Below are positions 1-12,589 of a stretch of 64,000 bases of DNA, piece after piece. The stretch is from Eutreptiella sp. 'Long Island Sound 2002' (taxonomy: Eukaryota; Euglenozoa; Euglenophyceae; Eutreptiales; Eutreptiaceae). The stretch is taken from the NCBI GenBank assembly GCA_964036045.1, contig OZ038383.1:40570354-40634353 (forward strand), written 5' to 3'. The position numbers and the translations under genes were made by a program. Position 1 is the stretch's first letter; every line of letters starts with the position of its first letter. The notes under the pieces were generated by a model that was not told the origin of the DNA, did not search any database, and saw only the letters and a program-made list of their open reading frames with translations.

Positions 1-336
1 CCTTGAAAATGTTTTCAAGCATAAAAACCCCTCCCTTTTTTCAGGTGTATTTTTTACCCCCCACCCCCCTCTTTTCTTAATATATTTTGTCACGAGCAGC
101 CATTCCGATGCGATGTGTACATAACTCAGTCACCCACTGTTCATAGTTCGATGCGCTAGTGTGAACACAACATATTGGACTAACGGCTGGAAGTGCCTAT
201 GGCGGGGGCATTCAGTCAATGAGAACCCACCATTTCTCTCTCTTTTTTCAAACCCCCTGAGAATTGATGAAACATCGATGTACCCTTGCTAGGAAATGCC
301 TAAAAACACACCCAGGGCGTGCACTCGGTATTGCAC
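1..336. other. No gene seen
   Basis: AT-rich and C-rich low-complexity sequence precedes the first candidate exon. No open frame or repeat here could be supported. Confidence 0.4.
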
Positions 337-3214
337 ATGACTGCAGCGAAATGGGCAGCGCTCGAAAGGACCAAGTACGCTCAGCAGGCTAAGCAGTCAC
401 AAGAGCAACATAGAGCTGGAGCAGCAGCCGGAAGGCTGGAAGAGGAAGGACCAGGTGGGGTGTGGGCTTAGCCCACGCAAACTGCACCCTGGTTTTCGCA
501 TGAAACGCGCGGAAAAGGACCGGTTCACGACATAGCAAAAAAACTATTTTTTGGGATACTTGATGATGTTGTTTTTGGGCAATGTGAAATAATTTGTTTT
601 TTTTGGCACTATGCAACTCAGTGTTCTACAATGGGCAGTTTTTTATATTTTACGGTGATCTGAGTGCGCGAGGCCTCGCGCACTCAAGATCTTCAACATA
701 GAGTTTGCTATGGCACCGCACAAACAGCGGAGACTGGAGGTATATGGAAGTGCAGAGTTGGCACAGGTTATCAAAACTCACATTGTACTGACAAAGGAGG
801 AATGAAAGTATATGAAAGGTAGATTTCCCATCTTTCGGTACAATACTTCTACGCTGCAGTACAAATGAAATACAAAATTCTTGGAGATTCAGAAGATGCG
901 GCTTGCAGAAGGCCAACAACCGGAGGACTAGCAAGAATATGCATATGTGGACATTCTCAAGTACAAAACACCTTGGAGGATTCGGGCGAAAGTCGCAGGA
1001 TTACAGCAGTATGGCAGCCAGTCTGTGACGTGGATTCCGCTATCCGAGGCGTTGCACAACATGCTGCTGTACGTTGAGGACCAGAAGCGGGAAAAAGAAC
1101 AGAAAGATTTCGAGCGTTTCAAATCTGCTGTCGTCCAAGCTGCCGCCAACTCGGCGTACGTTGCCCTAGAGAATTTGGAAGAACCAGGACACACAGTATG
1201 TGTAGGGGCGTTTGGCAATTTCAGTGCGCGAGGTCTCGGGCACTCAACGCTGCACATTTTGTCTTCTTAGGAGGCAGCATTCAAGCAATGGAGGGACATC
1301 TTCTCCTTGGCATACTGCTGCGGTATGGACGCGGTGAACGGTATGAAGAACCTCGAGAGTCGGAGCAACAAAGATGAGATAACAAGGAATGCCTTTAAGA
1401 AACTGGAGGGGCTGCATTTACCAAGTTTATTGCAAAAGGTCTGTGCGCACATGAACCTGCAGGATGCAACCATACGCAGTACACAGGCCCACATTGACAT
1501 GTTGATTACGGAACAATGGGTCAAATTCCACCTTGACCATCCAGACAACAAGGAATTCGTCAGCCAGACCGCAGATATGTGGCAGTTTCGCGGCTACAGT
1601 GCGCGAGGGCTCGCGCACTCGACCTCCACATTTTTCACATTTGCACAGCTGCCGATGCAAAAATTCGAGCAAAAATTCGAGCAAAAGTCGCAGCACTGGG
1701 CACGCCGCAACTGAAGATTGGTCTGGGGAATTGGGGTACTGGGCCGACGCAAAAAGTACAAAGTACCGGTCGCCGTGGCCAAAGTGGAAAACGTTGAGCG
1801 GTGCACCTCTATGGCGGACTGGGGACAAGGGAGCAGCTCCGACACCGCAGACCCTCTCCGTGCGGAAACAACTTCAAACGAAGGCTGAGGGACCGGCATC
1901 AGCGCCGATGACAGAGACACAGTTGAGTACTGGCGAAGTGATCAATGTCTCCAAGCCGGACGAGCATGGGACCAAGTACAGCGTAACAGCATGCCGTATC
2001 GGGGATATTGAAGAGACACCACCGGCCCGTTTCCGGGACTTGCAGTACCCATTGTGGGTTGTCAACGCCGACCTCTTCATGGCCCACAACTCTGCAGGAT
2101 GCATCGTTCCAAAGTGGTTGTTCAATGTGATGATGTTGGGCAAGGATCTGATGTTCTATGGCGATACTGATCTGGTGACGTACAAAGGCTCTAGCGTGCC
2201 GAGAAGGAGAAGGACCCAAGTACAGTGGCTTTCTATCACGCCCGGTTGCCGGTATACTCTTGGATGTTGGGCCCGTCTCCACCAACATGTATCAATTTGA
2301 CCAGCAGACTGTGTGGATTGGAACAACATCCCGCTGGGACAAGAAGGTATATCCGTCACTTTCGCTGTTTTTGACGCCGTTGAGTGCGCGAGCCCTCGCG
2401 CACTGTAGCACCAGTTATGCATGTTTCCTCCCATCACATTTGCAGTTGCCCAACTATCTGACGTACTCAGAAGGACATGTCGAAGAGATGCAGGACAAGA
2501 ACCTGGGTGGTTTCATGCCTCTGATTCACGTGCTGTGGTACCTTGACAAGTACGTGGTTGATTGTGGAAGTATGGATGCAGTGGTTGTTGTGGATGAGAC
2601 TCCGGCCATGGCCGCAAAGATTGCGATGTCGGACACGAGGACTAAAGTGGCGTTTCTGGCTGTGTCAGCCATTCGGCAAAAGGACCTTAGCAGTGCCGTT
2701 GGAGGTGCTCTGCAGCATGCCATCGTCATGCGGTACATGTTGGACACCGATCACATGGAGGATGGTGTAACGGGTGCACATTGGGATACTCAAGAACACT
2801 AGCTTTTGCGTGGCATTCCACTCTGGGTTTGGGATAGCGACCGAGGTCACCAAGGGCACCAGAAGGTGCATGCTGCAGAAGCCCCCCAAGAACAAGATGT
2901 GTCTGAGGCCCCCGTTGATGAAAGTGAGTCTACTGCACCTACCCTGCCCAAGATGAAGAAGACTGCCCAAGTTGTGCCAACTTGGGGTACTGAAGCGGAA
3001 GCGGACACCCGCCTCTGACTTTGATGCAAGTCCCGATGATGCGCCTAAGGACCAGCCGAAGAAGAAAGCGAAGACTGCAGGTGCAGAGTTCAAGCCACCA
3101 TCGCGTTCTGGTTCTCAGCCATCCCGTGGTACCGTTGCCTCTCCGAGTGGGGGAAGTTCAGTGGCAAGAAGCCTGTCTGCCAAGTTGGCCAAGGCGGCAG
3201 CACCGAAGAAGTAA
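337..3214 (+). CDS. Unidentified spliced gene with palindrome-bearing introns
   Basis: Proposed exons are 337-454, 702-739, 893-1195 (or from 932), 1271-1584, 1649-2346 and 2446 to about 3214. Each junction has GT-AG ends and the codon phases agree: phase 1 at 454/702, 0 at 739/893, 0 at 1195/1271, 2 at 1584/1649, 0 at 2346/2446. The first exon opens with an ATG at 337 and is rich in Ala, Gln and Glu. The middle is mixed globular sequence, and the last part is Lys/Ser/Pro-rich (KKKAKT, SLSAKLAK), as in a disordered nuclear tail. The frame is damaged: a one-base shift near 2190-2210, an in-frame TAG at 2800, another shift near 2985, and a TAG at 929 if exon 3 starts at 893. It is therefore either a decaying gene or affected by sequence errors. 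I recognise no domain, and the product is unknown. Confidence 0.5.
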
Positions 3215-3440
3215 GTCAAGATTAACCCGGTTGTTTTTTCTCTTTTTTCCAGTCATGTGTGCGCGAGGTCTCGCGTACTCGCCTTCGACGAGAATGCATT
3301 TATACGCCCTTAAGGGCATGTACAGTTTTGCAGAGCTTTCACTTCAGTGTATGCATGTGTTGCCTTTCCTGTTGTGTTTTTGCTACCTTCTGTCCACAAT
3401 TGTTTCCACGACTTTGAGTGCGCGAGGCGTCGCGCACTCA
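662..3440. repeat. Six copies of a GC-rich 24-bp palindrome
   Basis: The core GTGCGCGAGGCCTCGCGCAC or a one- to three-base variant occurs at 662-685, 1222-1246, 1597-1620, 2382-2405, 3257-3280 and 3416-3440, and I saw it nowhere else in the window. The first four lie in proposed introns of the gene at 337-3214: 455-701, 1196-1270 (75 nt), 1585-1648 (64 nt) and 2347-2445 (99 nt). The last two lie just past the last clear coding sequence. Surrounding intron sequence is not conserved between copies. Each copy could form a hairpin in RNA or a cruciform in DNA. Confidence 0.85.
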
Positions 3441-4470
3441 GGGGCAAAAAAAACAATTTATTTCGGAAGACAAACTTCGTTACTACTGGTGTTATGCAGA
3501 ATCAGATTTTTGAAATTGAGCTTTTGAAATGGCAGGTGCTTGTGGGATTTTGAAATACAAAAACAACGGCTTTGGCATTACCAACCCTTCAAATCAAGCA
3601 AAATAATATTTTATTTGAACACAGAAAAACTTAAAAAAACCAGCTATTCGCGGGGGAAAACCATTTTTTTCGTGGTGTCTGCTTGATAGGTGTTCCAAAT
3701 GTACAAAAAAGATAGTTTTTTTGGTTGCTGTTTTTTGTGTCCGCCCCTTCCAAAACAGGGTGCAGTCTGCGTGGCCTAAGATGGGGGATTTATGGGGAGG
3801 ACTCCTTGAGGAATGTTGCATTTCCGTTGCCAACAGATGAGAGGTAGTCCAACAATAGGGCAGAACTCAGAGCAGTCGCGCTCTGCCAGAGGGTAAGATA
3901 ATGAGTGGCTGATGCAGTGGTTATTGCGGGGGGAGAGGAAGGGGTGGTGCAGTGCCAGTGGGCTATTGGCTCGCTCACACCTGTGGATTCACAATCTTAA
4001 GCAGATTCATAAGCATCAGCAGACTCACATTTCTTCCAACTCTGTAGCATCAAGCAGTTCTGCACGTCGTGCGCTGATCACTGGCCGGCCTGTTGTTATT
4101 TGCATTCGATTCCGCCCTTTTGTTACTTGCATTCAATTCCTGGGATGATCCAGCCATCCCAGTTCTGCCTGCCCATGTGCACCCTCATTGCCAACAATCC
4201 CTACATGTGAGGGAACCAAACAAATTGGAGTGTCGTCGCAATCAGGCTCCCCGTGGCCACATATTCAAGGAGGGTGTTCTTGCCACGGTGCGGAGGCAGT
4301 GCAAACCCACAGGGACCTATAGCACCCACTAAGGAGAGATTGAACACGTCTTGTTGTGGATTTCATTGTGCACAAAGATAGTTTTTTTTCAACTCGGCTT
4401 GCAGCTGTGTGCAGAAAGCTTGGTCATGTTTCAATTGACCATCAGCATACGGCATGACAATTGTTTTTTG
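3441..4470. other. No gene seen
   Basis: A/T-homopolymer-rich intergenic sequence. Short open frames exist on both strands, but none has start, codon or splice support. Confidence 0.4.
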
Positions 4471-4479
4471 TATACACAC

Positions 4480-4805
4480 GGACACCCAAAAAAAAATTAC
4501 ACGACCTGGCGGTGTTTTTGTACAGATGCCAACAGGAAAAACAAAATTACACGACTTACAGCATACACACGTTGGTCCGATATGTTGTTTCAGAGCTGCG
4601 AGACAACGATGACTTCAGTACCTACACCACGTCATGTTTACACAGCATACCTTCAGCAAATGGGTGCAAGGCAGGCAAACCGACACTTCAAAAGAGAATA
4701 TTTTTTAAAACACAAAATCACACACGCTGACTGTAAAAAAAAGTTACGCACGCTGACAGCAAAAGAAATACACAGGCTGACAGTCAAAAAAAATTACACG
4801 TGCTG
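4480..4805. repeat. Degenerate A-rich tandem repeat
   Basis: Loosely repeated phrases of the type (A)n-TTACACGAC and CACGCTGACAGTAAAAAAA recur about every 30-60 bases. Unit length is irregular and the repeat is imperfect. Confidence 0.45.
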
Positions 4806-4964
4806 ACAATAAGACTGTAAGAAAAAATAACATGATGTGGCAATTTTTGTTGTATGTGACGTACATTTTTCACCACCAACGTCATCTATCATCGTTCAAG
4901 TACAATGGAGAGTTCCTGCAGTTGCTGAGGGGCCCTCTAAGCTAGACGGTGGTTTCCTGTGCAT

Positions 4965-5165
4965 CCTGCAACCATCCACAAGTCTCCAGCAAACAACAGC
5001 AACTACCCAAAAGGCCCCAGGAAATGACAGCAACCATCCTGAAGGCTCCAGGAGATAAATGCAACCATCCAAGAGCCTCTTGGTGATGAATGCAACCATC
5101 AAGAGGCCCCCAAGAAAGAACAAAAATCCCCAGAAACCACCAGGAATTATTGGCAACCATAAAAA
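4965..5165. repeat. Degenerate minisatellite with GCAACCATC phrase
   Basis: The phrase GCAACCATC (or CAGCAACCATCC) alternates with AGGCCCCAGGA-like segments roughly every 30-40 bases, for about five units. Copies differ by substitutions and small indels. No gene is attached. Confidence 0.5.
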
Positions 5166-5301
5166 ACACCTGAGAAGACAGGTCTTGTGCTTGCAACCAA
5201 GGTGTTCTGGGGTTCTATGGGCTGTTTGGGTGGATGCATTTTGGTATGGTTCACCAGTGTTTGACCACTAATAGTTGCCATAGTGCGGACACAGTGCGCG
5301 C

Positions 5302-5619
5302 ATGGTGCAACAACCCACAAGCTCATCCAACGGTATGTCCGTCCAGTCAGATGTGCCGGACTTACAGCAACAGGCAGGTGCCAGTGTATCCTCCAATGAC
5401 GCGGGGGATATCTCTTGGAACAGTTCGTTTTCATTGGGAAGGGGAGGAGACGCAGAGCACTCATGTGAGACGTCGGCGAGTGGGGGTTCGGTTACCCCAT
5501 GGGCCCGGGCCACTGATAGAGGTTGGGCGGGGTTCTCATTCCCACCCTTGAGAGCATGGTGTACTGAGTGTTCTCCGCAACGATTCTGCCCGCCATTATT
5601 GAAGGCTACTCACTGTTGA
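5302..5619 (+). CDS. Small Ser/Gln-rich ORF, unidentified
   Basis: This 105-residue frame starts with ATG at 5302. It begins MVQQPTSSSN and is rich in Ser, Gly, Gln and acidic residues for its first 70 codons. It may be a coding exon upstream of the two exons at 5678-6147, but I could not find a phase-consistent splice joining them. A chance open frame is possible. Confidence 0.2.
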   Translation: MVQQPTSSSNGMSVQSDVPDLQQQAGASVSSNDAGDISWNSSFSLGRGGDAEHSCETSASGGSVTPWARATDRGWAGFSFPPLRAWCTECSPQRFCPPLLKATHC

Positions 5620-5677
5620 CGTCATGGGCATAAGTTTGTGACAAACCACAAACCAACAATGGTGTGGTAGTGGCAAC

Positions 5678-6147
5678 ATGAGACAATGGCCGGGTGGGGA
5701 GCTAGAGGGCTGGAAACCTGTGCCTACCCCTGGCTTAGGAGAAAAATTACCCATGACGACTGCGGATGCAACGTCTCTTGGGCTATGGAGCCCGAATTTA
5801 CAAAATCGCAACGACATCAGTTGGGCTGCACCATATCTTGTTACTTCTTGGCAGAAAGCTTCTCTAACTCTCAGCAACATGGAGATGGTTGTTGGATTTT
5901 TCTCGGGCTCCACTGAGAGCCAAGTAGAGGCACAGGTGTGAGTGCTTGTGCTTCCAACCTGTCCTTTTGTTGCACTGTATCGCTGCATTCTGGTGAACTT
6001 TGAGACTTGCTGCCTTTCCTCACCTGTTCTCTTCCTGTGTAGACTGGCATGAACGCGACAGTCTGCAGTGGACTAGGAACTGGGAACAGTGGTAGCAGAA
6101 CAAGCGTCCATTGCAACCGGCACAAGTGGAAGCACCACATCAGCTAG
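5678..6147 (+). CDS. Two-exon 3' gene end, unidentified
   Basis: Exon 5678-5935 ends CAG before GTGTGAG. Exon 6043-6147 follows a pyrimidine-rich acceptor (CTTCCTGTGTAG) and ends in TAG. Both boundaries are phase 0, and the joined frame is open, adding 34 codons after the splice. The first exon encodes about 86 residues with Trp and hydrophobic residues (SWAAPYLVTSW). The second is rich in Thr, Gly, His and Lys. No family is recognised, and the true 5' end is unknown. Confidence 0.35.
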
Positions 6148-6635
6148 ACAGATGCATGCATAACACCATTGTCTCCCACCGTGTATCCTGGTTTCAGACT
6201 CAGCTAATCCTCACTATGTGTCAGATCCGCCACCACAGTCATTTGTGGGATCATCGTAGAACTGGTCATTTCTGAACCTTGATTCTGAGAGGTTGTCTCG
6301 AGTGCCATACAGTGAGAAGGCTACGCCCGCTCATCTTGGTCTGGACCCCCCCCCCAAAAAAAAAAGATGCATGCATGGCACCATTGGAACATGAGGCAGG
6401 CACGGATTAGGGCCGTAGCCAAACAGAGGGTGACGCAGCCTCACAGAACAAGACAGCCAGACACACAACAGCCTGATGAACATGTGCATGTCCCTTCTTT
6501 CATCAAATGCACAGCGAGTCCGAAGGGCTTGGCCACACGTTGTCCCATTTGCGTTGCCTTCGTCCATGCGACAGGCAGATGTCTTGTTTATCTTGGTGTC
6601 CCTCGTGTATGCCTTCTTCTGCATAATTCTCTCAG

Positions 6636-9600
6636 AAGCGCATTGCCACGAATAAGAGCCGGTCAGAGTGGATTAACAGGACCAGAGTGCTGGCTTATGA
6701 GGAGGCCCAGGTGTGCCAAGTGTCGGCTTGGGACCACATTGGAGATCGAAAGCGCTGCATGTGGGGAGTTGGAGTAATATGAGTATGGTCGCAACCATTT
6801 TTAGTGCTTTTCAGTGTTTGTGCTGCCCAGCGGTAATATTTCAGGAGCAAATAGCGCTGGTCCGTGAGCGGCTCACAGCTGCGGTCAAGGAGGAGTGTGA
6901 CCGGCGCGATGCAGTATGGGCCTACCGAAAGCAATGCCCCAACGTGAATTTCAAGTTAACGCTCGAGGGCAATTCGGAGGTTGGCCCGTGCCCTTGTCCT
7001 TCCCCTGCCTTTGTCGCCCCCCTGGAGTGGAATCAGAGCATGGTGAGTCCTTCAGGCACATCACGTATCGCCGCTGTGCACCATCATTGTGCATGCATAG
7101 CACGCCTGTCAGTGTGTGGTCTCTGTGGATTTGGGTTTTCAAAGTTGTTGGACGCGGAATACTCTGGGGCTGCTCAAGGCGATGAATCGAGTTCCTCGCA
7201 GATGTGGAATCAGGGAATGCAACAGCATCTGAGGTAAGATCTACGTCACTCGAAGGTTCTGGAACAAGGTGCTCTTTGTCAGAGTCTTGAAGAAATAGCA
7301 GCACAAGGGCAGCGTGTGGTGTCTGCCCCTGCAGTCTGTGTATTGGCCCTGTTTGCTGTGATTTTGGTCAGTCAACTGCAGATCAGTGTACAGCCGGTTC
7401 TCTCATTATTTTGTTCCGTGCCTTTTGCTTGGCGGCGCTGCGCCGCGGGTGATACCAGGAGTGGCCCCCTATTGTCCAGACTTGAGTGTCTTGCTGCCTT
7501 CTCCCTTCGAAGAGTGTCACTGGTACGCAGACGGTTTGTTCAATGCCATTCTGTTGCACAGTGTTGACGTTTTCTTTTGATTGCAGAGGAAGGAGTCCGA
7601 CTGCTGGCACCAGCTTCTCGTCGCGACGAAGGCCCTCGAGACGGCGACGAAGCAGGTCCGTGCCTTGAGTGAAGAGCCCAGGAACGTGATTCAAGTATGT
7701 CCTTGCCGAACTCGTGACCAGCCATGCGGCTGCCAAAGGCCAAAGGCGTTCTCACACCCGTGCAGGATGCACCCCAACCATCAATAGCTCTCACAACCCT
7801 TGGCTGATCCAAGTTCTGCAGAAAAGTGGTTTCGCACCATGCTCTCCATGACCTGGAGCGTATATGCTTCTTTCTGTCCGTTTGCCACCGCAGCGGTGTT
7901 TCATTATTCGTGTCGGTTTTGGGCATAGTCCGGCACCGTCATTGGCAGGTTTCCTCCAAACAGTGGTAAACAGTGAACCCAAGGCTTGGGCCAATGCATC
8001 AGTGTCTAACGATTTGGGGGTAGGGTCGGTGATGGTGGGGTTGATGGAAAGTTTGCCAGGAGCACCGACCGTTGAAGCAGCTGTGGGAACCATGCTTTCG
8101 CATGCAATGCCGAGCATACGGGAGCCGCCTTATTGCATCCATGACAAAAGGGTCAGCATAGCCATATGACTGCAGGTCTGATGCTCAAGGCGGTCCTGGT
8201 TGTTGCCAAGTTCGTTCTCCAACTTTTTTGGGCAGCGTTTTTCCGTGAGCAGCCAATTTCTCTGCAATGCTTCTGGGGGCGGGTTCAGTGCGCTTCTGAT
8301 TGCCCAAAGAGGAGACGGCGGGTTGGGACAGCCGATGATGGTTATCGGTATGTTCACGGCGCTGACCTAAAGAGGGCATTATGATGGCAGGGCAGTCTGT
8401 CGGTTTTGAGGGCCATTAGTCTTGCGGTCCAAATCGTACGACCAAGTGGCTTTGAGGGCACGGCTTTGATTTCTGTGCTTGAGCGTGTGCCAGGGTCTGA
8501 GCAGGTGTGCCTGTTCACTGCCACGCTGGGATTGGGTGCGCTCTGACATGCCAATGCACCCCGAGCCCTTTATCGGAAGTCCTGTGATGCAGCTGTTCAG
8601 GGCCCTGCTTCAGCCCCAACGACCACCCGCAACCCCTCAAATTGTCTCTTTTGGATTTTCGTACATGCCGCATGTGGGCGTGTGCGTGGGGGATGGGGGT
8701 CGAATTGCGAAACTCCAGTTCTGGTGCGCTGGCCTCAAGCACCACCTGCTTGTGATGCCAGGGTATGACGCCCCGGGGTGCACGTCGCTGTCCCGAAGAA
8801 TCATGGCCTCTCCATTTTGGTCCCTTGGCACCCTGTTGGTCACGGTTGCTTGGGTGCCACATGTGCATCCGGGCCGAGGGCGGGAGTAGTTGGTGCCACA
8901 GGGGCTGCCCACACCTGCTCATACTGTTCAGGCTTCCCTCCAAGCGGTGCGAGGCCGGGTGCCCTTCGAGGACCCTAACTGGAGAGCTGTGCTGCCCGAA
9001 GCGGGCAGACAAAGGGGCACGCAATGGGAGGTGAAGACCGGCTTCTAAGTGTGATGTGCCCTCGGCGCATATGTGTGTGTCGAGGTGACGGGGCATTGGC
9101 TGTGATATGGGCGCACAATTGTGACCCCATTGGACGGGTGCAAGTTGGAGGTTGCACTGCTGAAGTCTACACACCGACCCAATCCTGCACCAGACCCAAG
9201 TGGCCCTGTTTGGCTCTGTATGACCATGTGACCCTGTTTGGCACTGTGCAGTTCACAGAAGGTGCTTGGATGGAACATGGACGTGCCGCAACGGGTGGTG
9301 CTGTACCCGTTGTGCGCCGGGTTCGGTGCAGCACTGCGTTGGCTCAGGCCCCCAGCTATAGATCGTTTCTCACCTGCGGCATCTGCGATGAGCAGTTTTC
9401 TATATCTCTCAATGAATCTGCTCTACAACCGCCAGTGCCCTGCTCCAATCAAGAGCAGTGCCATTGTGGTTTTAGCAGCACGAATTGGCTGATTTTGATT
9501 TCGTCATTCCGGATTACTGCAATGATGACTGCAGACGACAAATGGAGCTGCAGCACATGTGTGTGCAACATGAGTTTCATCGCTCTTATGTAGGCTTCAC

Positions 9601-9763
9601 GTATTCTAATTTATACTTCGTGCGCATTGGTCTACAGTGTTATGCACAGATAATGACGCTGTGGATACGAGCATTATCTTCTCTGGCCAGGCACCACAAT
9701 TTTATACCGCAAAATCGTTTGCACTGCTGTGCACTAACACATCTGCCTTTGTGGCAGGAACAG
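6636..9763 (+). CDS. Multi-exon unidentified gene (partial model)
   Basis: Well-framed exons are 6636-6710 (25 codons), 6845-7042 (66 codons), 7145-7233, about 7285-7314 and 7587-7694 (36 codons). Two farther exons, 9479-9589 (37 codons) and 9650-9763 (38 codons), may belong to this gene or to another one. Acceptors are typical (CTCTCAG, ATATTTCAG, TTGATTGCAG, TTTTAGCAG), as are donors (GTGAGT, GTAAGA, GTATGT). The first two exons join in phase 0 and give a charged helical stretch (YEEAQ then EQIALVRERL) that could be a coiled coil. The 9479 exon is acidic with paired cysteines (YCNDDC). The introns are short to moderate. No domain is recognised, and further exons between 7.7 and 9.4 kb are likely but not resolved. 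Confidence 0.45.
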
Positions 9764-9799
9764 GTCTAGGGGCAGGGTTTGTTAGATTTGGAATTCGGC

Positions 9800-12580
9800 T
9801 CATGTCCCAGTCTTCACGAGGCTATGGGAACAGTGGGAGGGACACGGCATGGCATGGCTGGAGAGTAGGCTGCAACATTAGCATCATGCGCCCCCTCACA
9901 CCCTCCCTCATGCTTTCTCTCCTACGCCGTAGTTGTGTTGGGCCCAAGGGAGGCACTGAATCACGAGCTCAAAACAAATACCCAGTGCCCACATGACCGA
10001 GATACCAACGTGGTATTGCGTCGTTTTGTTGGCATTGAAGGTGTCAAAAAAGCCTCCAGGTTGGCCACCCTTGGGCTGGTGTCTGCCTCGCGATATTATG
10101 TACGGTTTTTGGCACAGTTTGGGTGTGCTTCTTTTTTCTTTTTCTTTTTTTTTTGCATCTTCTGCGCAAGCTTCACAAGTGACAGGGGCCAGGAATCGCC
10201 TGCCCCCACCCTGCGTGCTGTCACATTGTCGCCTTTTCCACACGTGCTGAGACTTGTCCACACATTTCGCAGACGAAACTAAACAAAGCGCGACCCTTTG
10301 AGCGTGGGAGGGATTGTAGCAGCCCCCTTCATTGTGGGTACCCCGTTGGTGCGCAACTCGATCTTGGCGGAACTCGGTCAGAGGAAGCTCCTGGGGAGTT
10401 TGTGTTGTTGTTTGGTGGGTGCCGTCTCATGGTTTGAAGCAATGGGGTGTGCTCTCTTTTTTGCAGCGGCGCCGGTAGGAAAGCCAATGCCGGGAAGTAA
10501 GTATTGATGCGACCGCGGGTGTATCTCTGCAAAGATTGCTGCCATGGACGGGGCAACATGCCTATTCATTTTTTTTTTTTTTGCACGGGTCACATGGTGT
10601 GAGTTGCGTCCGGATGTTATTCGGTCCATCTGCATCAACGGCACCCACAACGTACAGGCTGCTTCAGAGTTTTTCCTTTTTTTTTTTTTGGAGAAATCCT
10701 GTATTTCTTGGGTTGCTGTGTGCCCAAGTGGTTGTTGTGCTTGTGACCCTACACACTTTTACCATTTCAGGCTGGGGTGTCGACTGCCCTGCCTTCTAAG
10801 CCTTTACTTCCCTCTTTGTGTTTCAACATTACATGGAGATATTCGAAGTTACATGGAGCTGTGGAATAGATTCCGAATTTTTCTCAACCAGGGTTACCAA
10901 TAAAGTGGCCCCTGCTCACATTTGTCTTAAGTGGGAGCATTCTGTGGTGGTTCAACCGCAGTCTGTGGGTGCAGTGGTGGGAACCACGGAAGCTGTTTGT
11001 GGTGTATCCATGAACAATCATAGTCCTGATGCTGGAAGGGTGGTTAATAATCACAGGATATTGAGTCCCAGGAGATGTTCAGCATTGTAAGCAAGGGTTT
11101 GCTATCTTGAATTTCAGCCAAACCACGTTTCCCATGTATCATATGGATGCCATTTGGAGGGGGTGTGATAAGATACCGCATTATCATTGCAGGATGCATA
11201 AGCGTTGCACATCATTGTGTACGATAGTACTCAGTGTTATTATTTGCGACTCACCAGGCAAGCATGTGTCGATGTTTTCAGCCTGCATCAGATTCTACAG
11301 AAATGCTGAAACGGCCGTTGTCGTGTTTACCCGTTCGTTTTCGGGTGTCGGGGCTTGGTGTGTGCTTGCATAGATCCCATGCATTTATGTTTCCTGTTTG
11401 CTGCTGATGACAAATTGCTTGTCTTGCGTTTATTGTGGGTTTTTTCTTATTCGCTGCTTTGCTCTACGCTGTTGTTAGCGCTTCTACATTCATGTTGTGT
11501 TTGGAGAGCTTCCAAGTTTGTCAACCACCAAATGCTGTTTTGAAGCTTGCTTGCTGCCCGTTTTCGCCTGTTCATGCAGAAGCCAATTTCGTATCTATTT
11601 CCTTGCCTGCTCCTTGTAGCCTCTATTTGATGGCTTGTTGATGGTCATGTGCAGATTGCATGGTTCTCGTCATCCTTTTTCATTTGGAGTTGTGAGTTCG
11701 GGTTGTAGCTTACATGCACCGGACATGCTTGCATAGCCTCCCCAGTTCAAGAGTATGAGGATGTGCATACCTGACAAGAAGATAATGCCATGCATACTTG
11801 TACAAGAGTGTAAGGATTCACACGTCGCACCTGAATAAATGTTGTCATGTGTGGTGGAAGAAGATGGTTGTGTTCACATTTGGTACAAAAGGATGCCTTT
11901 TCACGCAGTGTGCACACCATGCAAACTTTTTGTACAGCCCAAAGCATTGGGGCCCTAATTCCCAGCGTTTTTCAACAAAACATGAAAATTCTTGAGCAAA
12001 TGGTGATTTCCAGATGTAGTGGTATATGTTATTTCATGATGAGAAAGCATCATGAAGCCGCATGACTCGTCTCCACTTTGGAGACCCCAATGTGGCAAGC
12101 TTTGCACAGCCATCTGCAAATTCCCAGCAAGCTGCAGCACTTCGCCAACTCAGAATATTGAAGAATGTGATAAATGATGATTATCAATTCAAAGATGATC
12201 AGAGGTGAGATGGTCAAGGTTAAACGTACAATTGAAGTTCAAACGACACCGCTAAGTATACCGAGCCCAGGTGAGGCACGGATATATATAAATGTCACAC
12301 TTGCCATTTGAATATGTGCAAGGAACGGATGCCCATTCACAGGAGCTCAAATCATTCACGTTCAACGAGCAGTACATTGATTTGGTACAGATCTCAGGTG
12401 GTCATGGTTGTCATGGGTAACCAATTTGGGTTCCGGTGTCAAATGTGCACAGTGCCGAAGCGCTGCATGTGCAGTGCCCACGCAGTGTAAATGGTCCCTT
12501 AAAAAACACCCCCTCCCCCGTGGACACCAACACTACATGGTTGCATTCTTCTGACACATTGCCCTGCCCTACCCCTGGTC
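9800..12580. other. No clear gene; a few isolated splice-like signals
   Basis: Pyrimidine-rich tracts and isolated exon-like fragments occur, for example TTTTTTGCAG near 10465 followed by a GTAAGTAT donor near 10498. No phase-consistent chain could be built, so no gene is called. There are several poly-T runs. Confidence 0.35.
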
Positions 12581-12589
12581 TCACTGGTC

